From positions 1,798,001 through 1,862,000 of the forward strand of contig NZ_FOVG01000001.1 of assembly GCF_900115075.1 (NCBI RefSeq): a stretch of DNA of 64,000 nucleotides, in the 5' to 3' direction. The translations under genes and the position numbers were made by a program. The notes under the pieces were generated by a model that saw only the letters and a list, made by a program, of their open reading frames with translations, searched no databases and had not been told where the DNA came from. Source of the stretch: Candidatus Pantoea varia (lineage in GTDB: Bacteria > Pseudomonadota > Gammaproteobacteria > Enterobacterales > Enterobacteriaceae). Positions 1 through 12,592 of this stretch are shown here, in pieces. Positions within the stretch are counted from its first letter, which is position 1, and the number at the start of each line of letters is the position of its first letter.

Positions 1-617
1 TTGTGGTGTGTGGCGCTGACCTCTTTACTTCTACTGTCTTAATCGTCGTTGCCAAAGCCAGTGGTCGCATCAGTTGGGGACAGCTGGCACGCAACTGGAT
101 TAATGTCTACGCCGGTAACCTTGCCGGTGCACTCTTCTTCGTTGCGCTGATGTGGTTTGCCGGACAGCATATGGTCGCGAATGGCGCCTGGGGATTGAAT
201 GTCCTGGAAACCGCCGATCACAAGATGCATCACACATTCATCGAAGCGGTTTGTCTGGGTACCCTGGCGAATCTGCTGGTCTGCCTCGCCGTCTGGATGA
301 GTTACTCCGGCCGTACCCTGACCGATAAGCTGGTGGTGATGATTCTGCCTGTTGGGATGTTTGTCGCCAGCGGTTTCGAGCACAGCATCGCCAATATGTT
401 CCTGATTCCTTATGCCATTGTCATCCGCGACTTCGCGGCACCTGAATTCTGGCAGGCTGCAGGCACCACGGCTGCACAGTTTCACTCGCTTACCGTCAGT
501 AACTTTATTCTCGATAATCTGATCCCTGTGACCCTCGGCAACATCATTGGCGGCGGCATTCTGGTTGGGTTGACCTACTGGGTTATCTATCTCCGCAAAG
601 GTGACCAGGTTCATTAA
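1..617 (+). CDS. focA: Formate channel FocA, 3' part only
   Basis: This is the C-terminal ~205 residues of a formate/nitrite transporter family channel, which moves formate across the inner membrane as a pentamer. The reading frame is open from the left edge, so the N-terminal part lies outside the window. Visible family features are the DLFTSTVL stretch at the start, FEHSIANMF near residue 124 of the visible part, and the NIIGGGILVGLTYW final helix. The order focA-pflB-pflA is the classical formate operon: Pfl makes formate and FocA exports or re-imports it. The gap to pflB is 71 bp and holds a short inverted repeat (gcacag/ctgtgc) near 635-650. The identity is secure; the true start cannot be seen. 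Confidence 0.97.
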   Translation, partial: VVCGADLFTSTVLIVVAKASGRISWGQLARNWINVYAGNLAGALFFVALMWFAGQHMVANGAWGLNVLETADHKMHHTFIEAVCLGTLANLLVCLAVWMSYSGRTLTDKLVVMILPVGMFVASGFEHSIANMFLIPYAIVIRDFAAPEFWQAAGTTAAQFHSLTVSNFILDNLIPVTLGNIIGGGILVGLTYWVIYLRKGDQVH

Positions 618-688
618 ACACATTTTTGACGGCACAGGACGTTGACTGTGCCCGACCGTAAAGTCTCTTCATATAAGGCAGGTATATT

Positions 689-2971
689 ATGACCGAACTT
701 AATGCAAAACTGGCTTCAGCATGGGAAGGATTTGCTGAAGGCGAATGGCAGAATAGCGTCAATGTGCGCGACTTCATTCAGAAAAACTACACCCCTTATG
801 AAGGCGATGAGTCGTTCCTGGCGGGCGCAACTGAAGCGACCACTAAACTGTGGGAAAGCGTGCTGGAAGGCATCAAAATTGAAAACCGCACCCACGCGCC
901 AGTTGACTTCGACACCGATCTCGCCTCAACCATTACCTCGCACGATGCGGGCTACATCATCAAGCCACTGGAAAAAATTGTTGGCCTGCAGACTGAAGCC
1001 CCATTAAAACGTGCGCTGATTCCTTTTGGCGGCATCAAAATGGTTGAAGGTTCATGCAAAGTTTATGGCCGTGAACTCGATCCTTCACTGAAAAAAATCT
1101 TCACCGAATACCGTAAAACGCATAACCAGGGTGTGTTCGACGTTTACACCCCGGACATCATGCGCTGCCGTAAATCAGGTATCCTGACCGGTTTACCAGA
1201 TGCCTATGGCCGCGGCCGCATCATCGGTGACTATCGTCGCGTGGCTCTGTACGGCATCGATTTCCTGATGGCGGATAAATTCTCTCAGTTCGCGTCTCTG
1301 CAGAACGATTTAGAGAATGGCGTGAATCTGGAAGCAACTATTCGTCTGCGTGAAGAGATCTCAGATCAGCACCGTGCGCTGGCGCAGATCAAAGAGATGG
1401 CTGCAAAATATGGCCACGACATTTCGGGCCCGGCAACCAATGCCATTGAAGCCGTGCAGTGGACTTACTATGGATACCTTGCTGCCGTTAAATCACAAAA
1501 CGGTGCTGCCATGTCCTTTGGCCGCGTCTCAACCTTCCTGGATGTTTACATCGAGCGTGACCTTAAAGCCGGTAAACTGACTGAAGAACAGGCACAGGAA
1601 CTGATTGACCATCTGGTCATGAAACTGCGTATGGTTCGCTTCCTGCGTACCCCTGAATATGATGAGCTGTTCTCAGGTGACCCAATCTGGGCAACCGAAT
1701 CACTGGCAGGTATGGGCGTTGATGGCCGTACCCTGGTTTCAAAAAGTACCTTCCGCTTCCTGAATACCCTCTACACCATGGGTCCTTCACCTGAGCCGAA
1801 CATGACCATTCTGTGGTCAGAAAAACTGCCGATTAATTTCAAAAAATATGCCGCTAAAGTCTCTATCGATACCTCATCTCTGCAGTATGAGAACGATGAC
1901 CTGATGCGTCCTGATTTCGACAATGATGACTACGCCATCGCCTGCTGCGTCAGCCCGATGATTGTCGGCAAACAAATGCAGTTCTTTGGTGCACGTGCCA
2001 ACCTGGCGAAAACCCTGCTCTACGCAATCAACGGCGGCGTGGATGAAAAACTGAAAATGCAGGTAGGACCGAAAGGCGACAAAATCAGTGACGCCGTGCT
2101 GGACTTCGACACCGTCATGGAGCGTATGGATCACTTCATGGACTGGCTGGCAAAACAGTATGTGACTTCGCTGAACATCATTCACTACATGCATGATAAG
2201 TACAGCTACGAAGCCGCGCTGATGGCCCTGCATGATCGTGATGTCTATCGCACCATGGCGTGTGGTATCGCCGGTCTCTCCGTTGCTGCGGATTCACTGT
2301 CTGCGATTAAATACGCCAAAGTGAAACCCATTCGTGATGAAGATGGTCTGGCGATCGACTTCGACATCGAAGGCGAATACCCACAGTTCGGTAACAATGA
2401 CTCCCGCGTTGATGACCTGGCCTGCGATCTGGTTGAACGCTTCATGAAGAAAATTCAGCAGCTGACCACCTATCGTAATGCCGTGCCGACCCAGTCTGTT
2501 CTGACCATCACCTCAAACGTCGTGTATGGTAAGAAAACCGGTAACACACCGGATGGACGTCGCGCTGGTGCACCGTTTGGACCAGGTGCTAACCCAATGC
2601 ATGGTCGTGACCAGAAAGGTGCTGTTGCCTCCCTGACTTCCGTCGCGAAACTGCCGTTTGCCTATGCGAAAGATGGTATCTCCTATACCTTCTCAATCGT
2701 GCCAAACGCGCTGGGTAAAGATGATAACGTGCGTAAAACCAACCTTGCCGGTCTGATGGATGGTTACTTCCATCATGAAGCCAGCATCGAAGGCGGCCAG
2801 CACCTTAACGTCAACGTCATGAACCGTGAAATGCTGCTGGACGCGATGGAGCATCCAGAGAAGTATCCGCAGCTGACCATTCGTGTTTCCGGTTATGCTG
2901 TGCGCTTTAACTCACTGACTAAAGAGCAGCAGCAGGATGTGATTACCCGTACCTTCACACAGTCACTGTAA
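689..2971 (+). CDS. pflB: Formate C-acetyltransferase (pyruvate formate-lyase)
   Basis: PflB converts pyruvate and CoA to acetyl-CoA and formate by a glycyl-radical mechanism in anaerobic metabolism. The protein is 760 residues, the same length as the E. coli enzyme. The paired catalytic cysteines are in ACCVSPM (Cys419/420 counting Met1), and the radical glycine is in RVSGYAVRF (Gly735 counting Met1), so both active-site elements are intact. The start MTELN follows a modest ribosome site (aaggcagg). It lies between focA and the gene for its own activase, pflA, and is followed by a strong terminator, which separates it from pflA transcriptionally. FNR/ArcA control is known for the family, but the main upstream promoters would lie left of this window. 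Confidence 0.99.
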   Translation: MTELNAKLASAWEGFAEGEWQNSVNVRDFIQKNYTPYEGDESFLAGATEATTKLWESVLEGIKIENRTHAPVDFDTDLASTITSHDAGYIIKPLEKIVGLQTEAPLKRALIPFGGIKMVEGSCKVYGRELDPSLKKIFTEYRKTHNQGVFDVYTPDIMRCRKSGILTGLPDAYGRGRIIGDYRRVALYGIDFLMADKFSQFASLQNDLENGVNLEATIRLREEISDQHRALAQIKEMAAKYGHDISGPATNAIEAVQWTYYGYLAAVKSQNGAAMSFGRVSTFLDVYIERDLKAGKLTEEQAQELIDHLVMKLRMVRFLRTPEYDELFSGDPIWATESLAGMGVDGRTLVSKSTFRFLNTLYTMGPSPEPNMTILWSEKLPINFKKYAAKVSIDTSSLQYENDDLMRPDFDNDDYAIACCVSPMIVGKQMQFFGARANLAKTLLYAINGGVDEKLKMQVGPKGDKISDAVLDFDTVMERMDHFMDWLAKQYVTSLNIIHYMHDKYSYEAALMALHDRDVYRTMACGIAGLSVAADSLSAIKYAKVKPIRDEDGLAIDFDIEGEYPQFGNNDSRVDDLACDLVERFMKKIQQLTTYRNAVPTQSVLTITSNVVYGKKTGNTPDGRRAGAPFGPGANPMHGRDQKGAVASLTSVAKLPFAYAKDGISYTFSIVPNALGKDDNVRKTNLAGLMDGYFHHEASIEGGQHLNVNVMNREMLLDAMEHPEKYPQLTIRVSGYAVRFNSLTKEQQQDVITRTFTQSL

Positions 2972-2990
2972 TCACGGCTAAACCCAGTAT

Positions 2991-3017
2991 AAAAAGGCTC
3001 CTCGCGGAGCCTTTTTC
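2991..3017 (+). terminator. Rho-independent terminator after pflB
   Basis: Inverted repeat aaaaaggctc/gagccttttt with a 6-base loop, ending in a T run. It sits 20 bp after the pflB stop and before the separate pflA leader. Confidence 0.9.
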
Positions 3018-3136
3018 TCAAAAGTCTTTTCTGGTGGTCATCTCCATCAAGGTTCCCACCAGAATCGATTTCCTGCCCTGAGCGCAACAGAGATTGCGCC
3101 GTCTGTCCCGGCAGACTCACTGGAGAAAACATCGCA

Positions 3137-3877
3137 ATGTCAGTTAACGGTCGTATCCACTCATTTGAATCCTGCGGCACCGTCGATGGTCCCGGCATCC
3201 GTTTCATCACCTTCTTCCAGGGCTGCCTGATGCGCTGCCTCTACTGTCACAACCGCGACACCTGGGATACCCATGGTGGCAAAGAGATCACCGTCGAAGC
3301 GCTGATGGCGGATGTGCTTTCCTATCGCCATTTTATGAATGCCTCTGGCGGCGGTGTCACTGCCTCAGGCGGTGAAGCCATTCTTCAGGCTGAGTTTGTG
3401 CGCGACTGGTTCCGCGCCTGCAAGGCGGAAGGCATTCATACCTGTCTCGACACCAACGGCTTCGTACGCCGCTATGACCCGGTGATCGATGAACTGCTCG
3501 ACGTTACTGACTTAGTGATGCTCGACCTGAAACAGATGAATGACGATGTGCATCAGATTCTGGTGGGGGTCTCTAATCACCGTACGCTGGACTTTGCCCG
3601 TTATCTGCAGAAAAAAGGCAAAAGAACCTGGATCCGTTTCGTTGTCGTACCGGGCTATTCCGACGACGATGACACCGCGCATCGCCTGGGCGAATTCACC
3701 CGTGACATGGAGAACGTTGAGAAGATTGAATTGCTGCCCTATCACGAACTGGGTAAGCATAAATGGATTGCAATGGGTGAAGAGTACAAGCTGGATGGGG
3801 TGAAACCGCCGAGTAAAGAGACGATGGAGCGCGTGAAAAACATTCTCGCCAGCTACGGCCACGAAGTGATGTACTAA
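3137..3877 (+). CDS. pflA: Pyruvate formate-lyase 1 activating enzyme
   Basis: PflA is a radical SAM enzyme that installs the glycyl radical on PflB. The 246-residue protein carries the CxxxCxxC cluster motif as GCLMRCLYC (Cys30, Cys34, Cys37), which binds the 4Fe-4S cluster that cleaves S-adenosylmethionine. It also has the GGE-type motif ASGGEA near residue 80. The length equals that of E. coli PflA. The start is preceded by ggagaaaac. It is transcribed in the same direction as pflB but behind that gene's terminator, with a 165-bp gap that probably holds its own promoter. It converges on ycaD and shares a bidirectional terminator with it. Confidence 0.99.
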   Translation: MSVNGRIHSFESCGTVDGPGIRFITFFQGCLMRCLYCHNRDTWDTHGGKEITVEALMADVLSYRHFMNASGGGVTASGGEAILQAEFVRDWFRACKAEGIHTCLDTNGFVRRYDPVIDELLDVTDLVMLDLKQMNDDVHQILVGVSNHRTLDFARYLQKKGKRTWIRFVVVPGYSDDDDTAHRLGEFTRDMENVEKIELLPYHELGKHKWIAMGEEYKLDGVKPPSKETMERVKNILASYGHEVMY

Positions 3878-3889
3878 ACAATCGGCCAC

Positions 3890-3917
3890 AAAAAAGGGAG
3901 CTTAACGCTCCCTTTTT
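3890..3917. terminator. Bidirectional terminator between pflA and ycaD
   Basis: Stem gggagc/gctccc with A residues on the left and T residues on the right, so it can end transcripts from both convergent genes. Confidence 0.85.
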
Positions 3918-3929
3918 GCTGTTCAGCGA

Positions 3930-5081
3930 TCAGGCATGTGCCACTGGCGTAGCCTGATGATTCGCTTTGCGCAGCAGCATAACCAGATAAACCAGCGCCA
4001 CAGCCGCGATCATCACGAACAACAGCTGGTCAGAATAATTCTGCATCAGAACAGAGGTCATTGCCGGTCCAGCCAGACTGCCTACGGTATAACTCATCAG
4101 CAGCGCCTGGTTCATCGCAACCAGTTCATGGTGTGCAACCGTTTCACACGCCCAGGACATCGCCACCGGATAGAGTGTAAAGCCCGCCAGTCCCAGCACA
4201 AACAGCGCCGGAGCCATCGCGGCATTGGTTAACATAGCCATCGCACCCAGGATAACCACAAAGACCTGGACCCGCAGCACCAGCATGCGACCAAAACGAT
4301 CGGCCAGACGGCCGACGGGCCACTGCCCCACAATGCCTGCACTGACCAGCAACGCCATCCAGTAACCGACATTGGCATCACTCATTCCCTGATGTGACAG
4401 GTAAAGCGGCATCAGGCCATAAAGCGAGCCCAGAAGGATGCCAGAGATGATGCAGCCATTGATACCCAGGCGTGAGCTACGGCGACGCAGCATTGGCCAA
4501 ATGCGGGCCGGAGCCGCTTCTGTCGCTTCACCGTTGCTGGAGACGCGGGTGAAGACCAGCGGCAGCACGGCGCAGAAGACCAGCGACGTCACCCACGGAA
4601 TCACGCTGAGTAATTCCGTAGAGAGTTTGCTGACCAGTAACTGGCCGGTTACGGTACCGATGTAATAGACAACCATGTAGGCCGCCAGCAACTGTCCCCG
4701 ATTACGTACCGTTCCGCTGCACAGGAGTGCGCTCTCAACCACCACCCACATCAGCGCACAGCCGACACCGGCGATGAAACGCATTGAACTCCATGCCCAG
4801 AAACCCGACATCATCGCCAGGCACAGGGTTGCGACGGCAAACATCACGGTAGCAAGGTAATAGCTGCGATTGAAGCCGTACTGCCGGATCAACCAGCCAG
4901 CCAGCAGCGTTCCTGCGAGGTTACCGGTGTAATAGGAGGAGCTTACGATGCCCACCTGCCAGGTTGTCAGTAAGTCATGCGTCAGCCACAGTGGAACGAG
5001 CGTATTCAGCACGGCAATTGCGACCGTCATTAACATCAGGCCGCAAAGCAGCAATATCACAGGGCGTGACCAGGTTGACAT
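3930..5081 (-). CDS. ycaD: MFS-type transporter YcaD
   Basis: This is a 383-residue major facilitator superfamily inner-membrane protein with about 12 hydrophobic segments. The MFS loop motif GRLADRFGR sits between segments in the second half, and [10 protein letters not shown] matches the YcaD family. Its substrate is unknown; the family is only annotated as an uncharacterised transporter. I chose the ATG giving MSTWSRPV, because E. coli YcaD starts with the equivalent residues. A TTG seven codons upstream would give a longer form, and neither start has a strong ribosome site. In E. coli it lies between dmsABC/ycaC and pflA. Here dmsABC is absent and ycaD is next to serS. Confidence 0.93.
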   Translation of the reverse strand: MSTWSRPVILLLCGLMLMTVAIAVLNTLVPLWLTHDLLTTWQVGIVSSSYYTGNLAGTLLAGWLIRQYGFNRSYYLATVMFAVATLCLAMMSGFWAWSSMRFIAGVGCALMWVVVESALLCSGTVRNRGQLLAAYMVVYYIGTVTGQLLVSKLSTELLSVIPWVTSLVFCAVLPLVFTRVSSNGEATEAAPARIWPMLRRRSSRLGINGCIISGILLGSLYGLMPLYLSHQGMSDANVGYWMALLVSAGIVGQWPVGRLADRFGRMLVLRVQVFVVILGAMAMLTNAAMAPALFVLGLAGFTLYPVAMSWACETVAHHELVAMNQALLMSYTVGSLAGPAMTSVLMQNYSDQLLFVMIAAVALVYLVMLLRKANHQATPVAHA

Positions 5082-5320
5082 AGGGGATAGAAACCAGAGC
5101 AAATGAAGGAAATTGCGCGCAGTTTGCCACTGGCTTTTTTAAAGTCAATGGGCGGATTTTAACGGCAGCACATTTTGCTGTGCGACAATTTAATTTACTA
5201 ATCTTCAGTGGGTTACAATTGTAAGAAGCGGCAGGTCGCTAAATGCTATCTCTATGAAAAAATAGGTTTTTAAGCATTCCAGCACATCTATTATCGATAA
5301 CGTTTATTTGTGATTAAATC

Positions 5321-5342
5321 GGGATGTAATGCATCCCTTTTT
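5321..5342 (+). terminator. Orphan plus-strand terminator-like hairpin
   Basis: Stem gggatg/catccc with a 5-base loop, followed directly by TTTTT on the plus strand. No plus-strand gene precedes it: ycaD and serS are both on the minus strand. It could end a small RNA starting somewhere in 5180-5240, where TACAAT near 5215 could serve as a -10 box. The 6-bp stem is short, so chance is possible. Confidence 0.4.
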
Positions 5343-5356
5343 GCGGATGCAAGACA

Positions 5357-5382
5357 TAAAAAAACCCGGCCATGGCCGGGTT
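5357..5382 (-). terminator. Terminator after serS
   Basis: Perfect stem aacccggcc/ggccgggtt. On the minus strand it is followed by a run of seven T residues. It lies 18 bp beyond the serS stop codon. Confidence 0.9.
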
Positions 5383-5399
5383 CAGAGATTCAGAATCGC

Positions 5400-6767
<1,368 letters not shown>

Positions 6768-6784
6768 TTACCGTAAGGTCTGTT

Positions 6785-8128
6785 TCAGCGGTAGCGTTTT
6801 GTCGGGCTATTTTGATCCTGCTCAGCCAGCCAGCTTAGCTTTTCACCAATCTTACCCTCAAGCCCGCGCTGGGTTGGCGTGTAATAGCGCGTGCTGGCCA
6901 GTTCCTGCGGAAAATAGACTTCACCGGCGGCATAGGCGTTGGTTTCGTCATGGGCATAACGGTACTCTTTGCCCAGCCCCATCTCTTTCATCAGCTTAGT
7001 CGGCGCGTTGCGCAGATGTTCCGGCACATCGTAATCGGGATGGTCGCGTGCATCACGCATCGCGGCTTTAAACGCGTTGTAGACCGCATTACTTTTAGGC
7101 GCACAGGCCAGATAAACAATGGCCTGGGCAATCGCGCGCTCCCCTTCTGCCGGACCGACGCGCGTGAAGCAATCCCAGGCAGCAATCGCCACCTGCATAC
7201 CGCGCGGATCGGCATTGCCGACATCTTCGGAGGCGATAGCCAGCAACCGGCGTGCCACATAGAGCGGATCGCCGCCCGCAGTGATGATGCGCGCATACCA
7301 GTAGAGCGCCGCATCGGGTGCGGAGCCACGTACCGATTTGTGCAGAGCCGAAATCAGATCGTAAAAACGATCGCCTTTATTATCAAAACGCGCGGATCGC
7401 TCACCCGAGACTTCGTTAAGTAACTGCGGCGTCAGTTCACGCTGACCCGAGGCGGTGATTTCGGCCATATCCGCCATCATTTCCAGCGTATTCAGTGCCC
7501 GTCGTGCATCACCATTAACCAGTTCAGCAATCATCCTGCGGGTGTTATCCGGCAGCATAATGTCACTGTCGCCATAACCTCGCGCTTTATCCTGCATCGC
7601 CTGATCCAGTACCTGCTCAATATCTTCGAGCGTGAGTGATTTCAGCAGGTAAACGCGGGCGCGTGACAGCAATGCGGAGTTAAGTTCAAAAGAGGGATTT
7701 TCGGTGGTCGCACCAATAAAAGTAATGGTGCCATCTTCAATATGGGGCAGAAAAGCATCCTGCTGGCTCTTATTGAACCGATGGACCTCATCCACAAACA
7801 GGATCGTCCGCCGCCCGGCGTTTTTATTCTGTCGGGCGCGCTCAATCGCCTCACGGATCTCTTTGACGCCGGAGGTCACTGCCGATATACGCTCCACATC
7901 GGCATTGCCGTAATGCGCGATAATCTCAGCCAGCGTGGTTTTGCCGGTCCCTGGCGGTCCCCACAGGATCATTGAATGCAGGTGCCCTGCTTCAATCGCG
8001 CGTGGCAGAGGTTTGCCCGCGCCCAGCAAATGCTGCTGACCAATGTACTGTTTCAATGTTTCTGGCCGCATACGCGCGGCCAGAGGTTTGAAATTCTCGG
8101 TGGAAAAATCCAGGGACAGGTTACTCAC
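6785..8128 (-). CDS. rarA: Replication-associated recombination protein A (RarA/MgsA)
   Basis: RarA is an AAA+ ATPase of the clamp-loader-like MgsA/WRNIP1 family. It acts at stalled replication forks and interacts with SSB and RecA. The 447-residue protein has Walker [10 protein letters not shown] (57-65) and Walker B FVDEVHRF (111-118). Sensor 1 is in the GATTENPSF segment (about 139-147), and the C-terminal tetramerisation region ends in SPTKRYR. The length matches E. coli RarA. It follows lolA by only 7 bp on the same strand, the conserved lolA-rarA pair. Confidence 0.98.
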   Translation of the reverse strand: MSNLSLDFSTENFKPLAARMRPETLKQYIGQQHLLGAGKPLPRAIEAGHLHSMILWGPPGTGKTTLAEIIAHYGNADVERISAVTSGVKEIREAIERARQNKNAGRRTILFVDEVHRFNKSQQDAFLPHIEDGTITFIGATTENPSFELNSALLSRARVYLLKSLTLEDIEQVLDQAMQDKARGYGDSDIMLPDNTRRMIAELVNGDARRALNTLEMMADMAEITASGQRELTPQLLNEVSGERSARFDNKGDRFYDLISALHKSVRGSAPDAALYWYARIITAGGDPLYVARRLLAIASEDVGNADPRGMQVAIAAWDCFTRVGPAEGERAIAQAIVYLACAPKSNAVYNAFKAAMRDARDHPDYDVPEHLRNAPTKLMKEMGLGKEYRYAHDETNAYAAGEVYFPQELASTRYYTPTQRGLEGKIGEKLSWLAEQDQNSPTKRYR

Positions 8129-8135
8129 CGTGACC

Positions 8136-8747
8136 TCACTGACGTTGGTCGTCCACCGTCACGCCTTTTGGCGGTGTGAACGTGAATTTATCCGGGCTGA
8201 TAGCGCCGTTCTGCTGGCTTTTCAGCTGGTAATCACTGCGCTGACCATCCTGCTCAATCGCGCTGAAGCGGTTAATGGTTCCGCTGGACGTCACCTGGAT
8301 GGTGAACTGCTTCAGGTTGCCGTCGCTGTTTTTCGGTGTCAGTTCGAAATTGTCGCCCTGCTGTTTGATGTTGTACTGCTTCCAGTCGTTTGACTGGTTG
8401 CGGGCAATCAGCATAAACGGCGTGTTGCTAGTCGCATTCTGTAACAGGCTTACAGTCGCCTGCTCAACAAACGGGTTATAGAACCACAGCGATTTACCGT
8501 CAGAGATGATGATGCTTTCGTCCGGTGCGGTCATGTGCCAGTTAAACAGGCTGGGACGTTTTACCCACAATTCGCCTTCGCCGTCCTGCACATTCGCGCC
8601 ACTGCTGTCGGTCACTTTTTGCGTGAAGCTGGCGTGGAAGCTGCTGACCTTGTTCAGGCGCTGTTGCAGATCACTGGAAGCATCAGCCAGGACGCTGGCT
8701 GAAGAAAAGGTGGCCAACAGGCCCAGAGCGATTACGCGTACTTTCAT
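8136..8747 (-). CDS. lolA: Outer-membrane lipoprotein carrier protein LolA
   Basis: LolA is the periplasmic chaperone that takes lipoproteins released by LolCDE and passes them to LolB at the outer membrane. The product has a signal peptide ending near residue 21 (SASVLA before DASSD). A LolA fold follows, with the conserved [18 protein letters not shown] and [13 protein letters not shown] segments. I chose the ATG giving MKVRV because the AAGGAA ribosome site lies 9 bp before it. A TTG three codons upstream would overlap that site and is unlikely. Length 203 residues, as in the family. It forms a tight pair with rarA. Confidence 0.97.
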   Translation of the reverse strand: MKVRVIALGLLATFSSASVLADASSDLQQRLNKVSSFHASFTQKVTDSSGANVQDGEGELWVKRPSLFNWHMTAPDESIIISDGKSLWFYNPFVEQATVSLLQNATSNTPFMLIARNQSNDWKQYNIKQQGDNFELTPKNSDGNLKQFTIQVTSSGTINRFSAIEQDGQRSDYQLKSQQNGAISPDKFTFTPPKGVTVDDQRQ

Positions 8748-8866
8748 CTGCTTCAATTCCTTATTTAAACGTTCCCATCGATAACTGCATTAAGCCTGGT
8801 CGCCATTCCACCATCAGAACAGAGGAAAAAACCGAAAGCTGATTCAGATATGGGGCTTAACCGTAT

Positions 8867-8900
8867 AAAAAACAATGAGCCAGTCGGAACTGGCTCATTG
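8867..8900 (-). terminator. Terminator after ftsK
   Basis: Stem caatgagccagt/actggctcattg with a 4-base loop, followed by six T residues on the minus strand. It separates ftsK from lolA. Confidence 0.9.
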
Positions 8901-8925
8901 AGTCATGTTTCAAAACATTTAAACG

Positions 8926-11900
8926 CTACATATCGTGTGGCGGCGGCGACAGCACTTCACGGTTACCATTGTGGCCTGGTGCAGAGACGATGCCCTGCGC
9001 TTCCATCTGCTCAATGATACGTGCTGCACGGTTATAACCGATGCGGAACTGACGCTGAACGCCTGAAATCGACGCACGACGTTTATCAACCACAAAGCCG
9101 ACTGCCTGATCGAACAGCGGATCGAGCTCTTCATCGCTGTCGATGCCACCGGCACTTTCGCTCTCTTCGCCTGCAGTAATGCTGTCGATATATTGCGGAC
9201 GACCACGCGCTTTCCAGTCCTGAACCACGGCATGGACTTCCTGATCACGAACAAAGGCACCGTGAACACGAATCGGCAGTGAGGAGTTTGGCGGCATATA
9301 GAGCATGTCCCCCATACCCAGAAGTGACTCCGCGCCGCCCTGATCGAGAATGGTACGGGAGTCAATCTTGCTCGAAACAGTAAAGGCGATACGTGTCGGG
9401 ATGTTCGCTTTGATCAGGCCGGTAATCACATCCACGGATGGACGCTGTGTTGCCAGCACCAGATGAATACCCGCGGCACGGGCTTTCTGTGCCAGGCGCG
9501 CAATCAGCTCTTCAACCTTTTTACCCACTGCCATGATCAGGTCTGCAAACTCATCGACCATTACCACGATATAAGGCAGTTTTTCCAGCACAGGCGGCGT
9601 CATATCCATGCTGTCGCCCGGCTTCCAGAACGGATCAGGAATCGGACGACCCATCGCTTCGGCCTGCTCCACTTTCTCGTTATAACCCGCCAGATTACGC
9701 ACGCCCAGCGCCGACATCAGCTTATAGCGACGTTCCATTTCACCGACGCTCCAGCGCAGCGCATTGGCGGCATCTTTCATGTCGGTGACGACTTCGGTCA
9801 GCAGGTGCGGAATGCCTTCATAGACGGACAGCTCCAGCATTTTCGGGTCGATCATGATGAAGCGAACTTCTTCAGGCGTCGCCTTATAGAGCATGCTGAT
9901 AATCATGGCGTTCACGCCCACGGACTTACCGGAACCGGTGGTACCGGCAACCAGTAAGTGTGGCATTTTCGCCAGATCGGCCACCACCGGCTGACCGGCA
10001 ATGTCTTTACCCAGCACCACAGCCAGCGGTGATGGATTGTCACGGAATTTAGGACAGTCCAGCACTTCACGCAGATAGACGGTCTGACGATGTTTGTTTG
10101 GCAGCTCCAGACCCACGTAAGGCTTGCCTGGAATCACTTCTACCACGCGAACCGCGACGGTTGACAGTGAACGCGCTAAATCGCGCGACAGGTTGGAGAT
10201 GCGCGCTGCTTTCACACCCGGGGCCAGGTCGAGTTCGAAACGGGTGATAACTGGACCAGGCGAGATGCCAACCACTTCAGCTTTGACGCGATAATCGCCT
10301 AAGCGCGACTCCACCAGTCGGGCAGTCTGCTCCAGCGAGAACATATCAACCGGCTCTTCCTCTACAGGTGGAGCGGTCAGCAGATCCAGCGAAGGCAGTG
10401 GCGTGGACGGTTTCTCCAGCGGCTGCTCATGGCGCATCAGGAACGGATGAATCAGGCTGTCGTGCAGTGAAGGCTTCGCTTCTTCAACCGGCTGAACCGG
10501 TGCTGTCGCTGGCGAGCCATAAGCAGTTGAAGAATAAGCCGGAACCTGTGGTGCCGCTGGTGCGCCATAAGCGGGCGCAGAGTGTGCTGCAGGCGCAGCA
10601 TAAACCGGTTCAGCGGGTGCTGAAGGCGCACTGTAGGCAGGCTCTGCCGGAGCAAAACTGGCAGGGGCAGGAACCTGAGCCGGTGCCTGAGGTCTTGAGA
10701 CTTCACTCACCTGCTGCCAGGGTTCGTGTGACACTGCAGGGGCTTCCGGCTCCGGTGTCGCGGCAATGGTAAACAGCGGTTCTGATGGACCGTCATCCAC
10801 CAGATCTTTCATCGGTGAAAAATCAAACGCTGAGGCGGTATCAATGTTAAATACCGGCTCTTTTTTCACTTCAGGTTCATAGCGCTGTTGCTGCTGCTCG
10901 GCGAACTGACGTGCCAGTGCATCCTGCTGCTGGGCATCCTGCTCATCTTCCTCATCCTGCTGCCAGTGGGTTCCATAGCGCTGTTGCTGTTCAGACTGGA
11001 AGGCCTGACGCAATTCAGCCTGCTGCAGCGCCTCTTCAGCATCAGGTGCAGTAGAAACCGATCCAACCGGGGCCGTTTCGCTCTCTTCCGTTCTGGCTTT
11101 CTCTTCAGCCATGCGCTGAGAAGGCAATTTAATGCCATAAGAGGCCAGCTCACGACGGGTTGGCAGTTTTACCGGATTAGGACGCGGTAGCGCCGGTCCG
11201 ATACCCTGTTTAACCTGCGGATTGAGATTAGTTTCAGGGGCTAAATCGAAAACAGGGGCAGCACGCGTGGTTGCCTGAGTCGCAGTGGCAGCGACGGCAG
11301 CAGCAGCTGCAGAAGCCGCAGGGATCGCTGGTGTGTCGCGCCAGTTACCCATTTTAGGTTCATCGTCGTCGTAAGCACTGAACGACGGCGTAGCCGGGGC
11401 TTCGTCCGGCATTTCAAAGTGATAAAGCGGTGGTGAGGTCGCAGGTGCAGAAGCACTCTGCGCCGGAGTCGGAGCAGTCGCTGCACCATAGGATTCAGGC
11501 GCGCTCTGTACGGCCGCAGGCGCAGGTTGTGTCGTCGGGGATGCAGGCATAGCGGCAGGAGCAGATGCCGTAAATGCCGCAGCAGAAGGTGCTGCAACAG
11601 CGGCAGGTGCAGGCGTTACCGGAGCGGCTGGTGCGAGGGTCACCTCTGCGGCTTCCGTCGTCGCCGCTACCGCCGCGCTGGTTGCTGCTGCCGCTTTAGC
11701 CAGCAGAGGATCCGGCTGTGAGGCCGCAGGCTCGGCGGCTGCACGTGGAGCAGAAAGCAGCACATCATCATCCTGATCGGCGGCATGCAGTTCAGGCACA
11801 TCCGCGTATTCATGCGCGTCCTGCTCGTCATCCTCTTCCTGCCAGGGCTCATCGTGACGTGAGCGGTTGCTGGCAAACGTCAGCACGCCCATCACAACGC

Positions 11901-12474
11901 CACCAATTCTTTCCGCGATGGTGAGCCATGACCAGCCGGTGTAAAGGGTAATGCCCGCCGCCCAGACGCAAAGCAGCATCAGCGTGCCGCCAGCCGGACT
12001 GAACCAGGGAGCAATCGCATTACTCACCAGGCTACCAATCACGCCGCCCGACGCGAAGTACCAGATGTCATCGGCGTTCAGCGCCGCCATACCACAGGTC
12101 GTCACCACCAGCGCAAGGACGCCAATTAAGCGTAGCCCGACGGCAAAGTAGTCAAAGTAGTCCTGGCTGTCGCGCTGACGGAAAGCAATCCAGCACAGAC
12201 CCAGGATGACGGGAGGAATGGCGTACGCCATCACACCAAAGATGAAGAGTAAGGTGTCAGCCAGCCAGGCACCGACGCTGCCGCCGATATTATGGATAGG
12301 TTCATGCCAGGCAGTTTGCGACCAGCTTGGGTCGGAAGGGTTAAAACTGACCAGTGAAACCATCAGGTAGATGGCAAACAGCGCCACCAGAATAAGCAAC
12401 GCTTCCAGCAAACGACGTCCACTGCTCAGCGATTGTAACGAAACGTCTTTATCTTCTGTATATTCCTGGCTCAA
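8926..12474 (-). CDS. ftsK: DNA translocase FtsK
   Basis: FtsK is the septal DNA pump that resolves chromosome dimers at dif with XerCD and helps assemble the divisome. The protein is 1182 residues. It has an N-terminal membrane domain with about four segments (residues ~20-200), then a long Ala/Pro/Gln-rich linker (~205-690). The motor follows, with Walker [11 protein letters not shown] near residue 844 and Walker [11 protein letters not shown] near 972. Last comes the winged-helix gamma domain ([19 protein letters not shown] to the C-terminus), which reads KOPS sites. I chose the TTG start giving [11 protein letters not shown]. It matches the E. coli N-terminus and follows GGAGAG by 5 bp; an upstream in-frame extension of 16 codons has no such support. 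It is shorter than E. coli FtsK (1329) because of the linker. A LexA box lies upstream. Confidence 0.98.
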   Translation of the reverse strand: MSQEYTEDKDVSLQSLSSGRRLLEALLILVALFAIYLMVSLVSFNPSDPSWSQTAWHEPIHNIGGSVGAWLADTLLFIFGVMAYAIPPVILGLCWIAFRQRDSQDYFDYFAVGLRLIGVLALVVTTCGMAALNADDIWYFASGGVIGSLVSNAIAPWFSPAGGTLMLLCVWAAGITLYTGWSWLTIAERIGGVVMGVLTFASNRSRHDEPWQEEDDEQDAHEYADVPELHAADQDDDVLLSAPRAAAEPAASQPDPLLAKAAAATSAAVAATTEAAEVTLAPAAPVTPAPAAVAAPSAAAFTASAPAAMPASPTTQPAPAAVQSAPESYGAATAPTPAQSASAPATSPPLYHFEMPDEAPATPSFSAYDDDEPKMGNWRDTPAIPAASAAAAAVAATATQATTRAAPVFDLAPETNLNPQVKQGIGPALPRPNPVKLPTRRELASYGIKLPSQRMAEEKARTEESETAPVGSVSTAPDAEEALQQAELRQAFQSEQQQRYGTHWQQDEEDEQDAQQQDALARQFAEQQQQRYEPEVKKEPVFNIDTASAFDFSPMKDLVDDGPSEPLFTIAATPEPEAPAVSHEPWQQVSEVSRPQAPAQVPAPASFAPAEPAYSAPSAPAEPVYAAPAAHSAPAYGAPAAPQVPAYSSTAYGSPATAPVQPVEEAKPSLHDSLIHPFLMRHEQPLEKPSTPLPSLDLLTAPPVEEEPVDMFSLEQTARLVESRLGDYRVKAEVVGISPGPVITRFELDLAPGVKAARISNLSRDLARSLSTVAVRVVEVIPGKPYVGLELPNKHRQTVYLREVLDCPKFRDNPSPLAVVLGKDIAGQPVVADLAKMPHLLVAGTTGSGKSVGVNAMIISMLYKATPEEVRFIMIDPKMLELSVYEGIPHLLTEVVTDMKDAANALRWSVGEMERRYKLMSALGVRNLAGYNEKVEQAEAMGRPIPDPFWKPGDSMDMTPPVLEKLPYIVVMVDEFADLIMAVGKKVEELIARLAQKARAAGIHLVLATQRPSVDVITGLIKANIPTRIAFTVSSKIDSRTILDQGGAESLLGMGDMLYMPPNSSLPIRVHGAFVRDQEVHAVVQDWKARGRPQYIDSITAGEESESAGGIDSDEELDPLFDQAVGFVVDKRRASISGVQRQFRIGYNRAARIIEQMEAQGIVSAPGHNGNREVLSPPPHDM

Positions 12475-12509
12475 GAGGACTCTCCAGGTGCCTGTAAAGT
12501 AAGAAGCAA

Positions 12510-12533
12510 CAGCGTCGGGCAAGCCCGACGCTG
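12510..12533. repeat. Perfect inverted repeat upstream of ftsK
   Basis: Arms cagcgtcgggc/gcccgacgctg, 11 bp each with a 2-base loop. It lies between lrp and ftsK and could end the lrp transcript (minus strand), but only a weak T-rich tract (gttgcttctt) follows. Confidence 0.6.
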
Positions 12534-12536
12534 ATC

Positions 12537-12552
12537 CTGTATGAATTCACAG
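12537..12552. promoter_or_regulatory. LexA (SOS) box upstream of ftsK
   Basis: CTGT-ATGAATTC-ACAG has the exact CTGT-N8-ACAG architecture of a LexA operator, extended as TCCTGT...ACAGGA. It lies 63-78 bp before the ftsK start codon. E. coli ftsK is the SOS gene dinH, so a LexA box is expected here. Confidence 0.75.
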
Positions 12553-12592
12553 GAGTGTACCGAAATCTCACAGGTTTTGCACCTGCCCCGCA

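Larger units (their letters stand above)
5082..5399. other. Intergenic region ycaD-serS
   Basis: This 318-bp stretch has no supportable protein gene. It contains the serS terminator on the minus strand (5357-5382) and a second, plus-strand terminator-like hairpin (5321-5342) with no gene in front of it. The ycaD promoter should lie in the left part, but I cannot fix its elements. The composition around 5180-5320 is visibly AT-rich. Confidence 0.6.

Noticed and set aside
11270..11720. Short-period repeats resembling a CRISPR or tandem array
   Set aside because: They are codon-level Ala/Pro repeats inside the ftsK linker, without constant repeat units or spacers.
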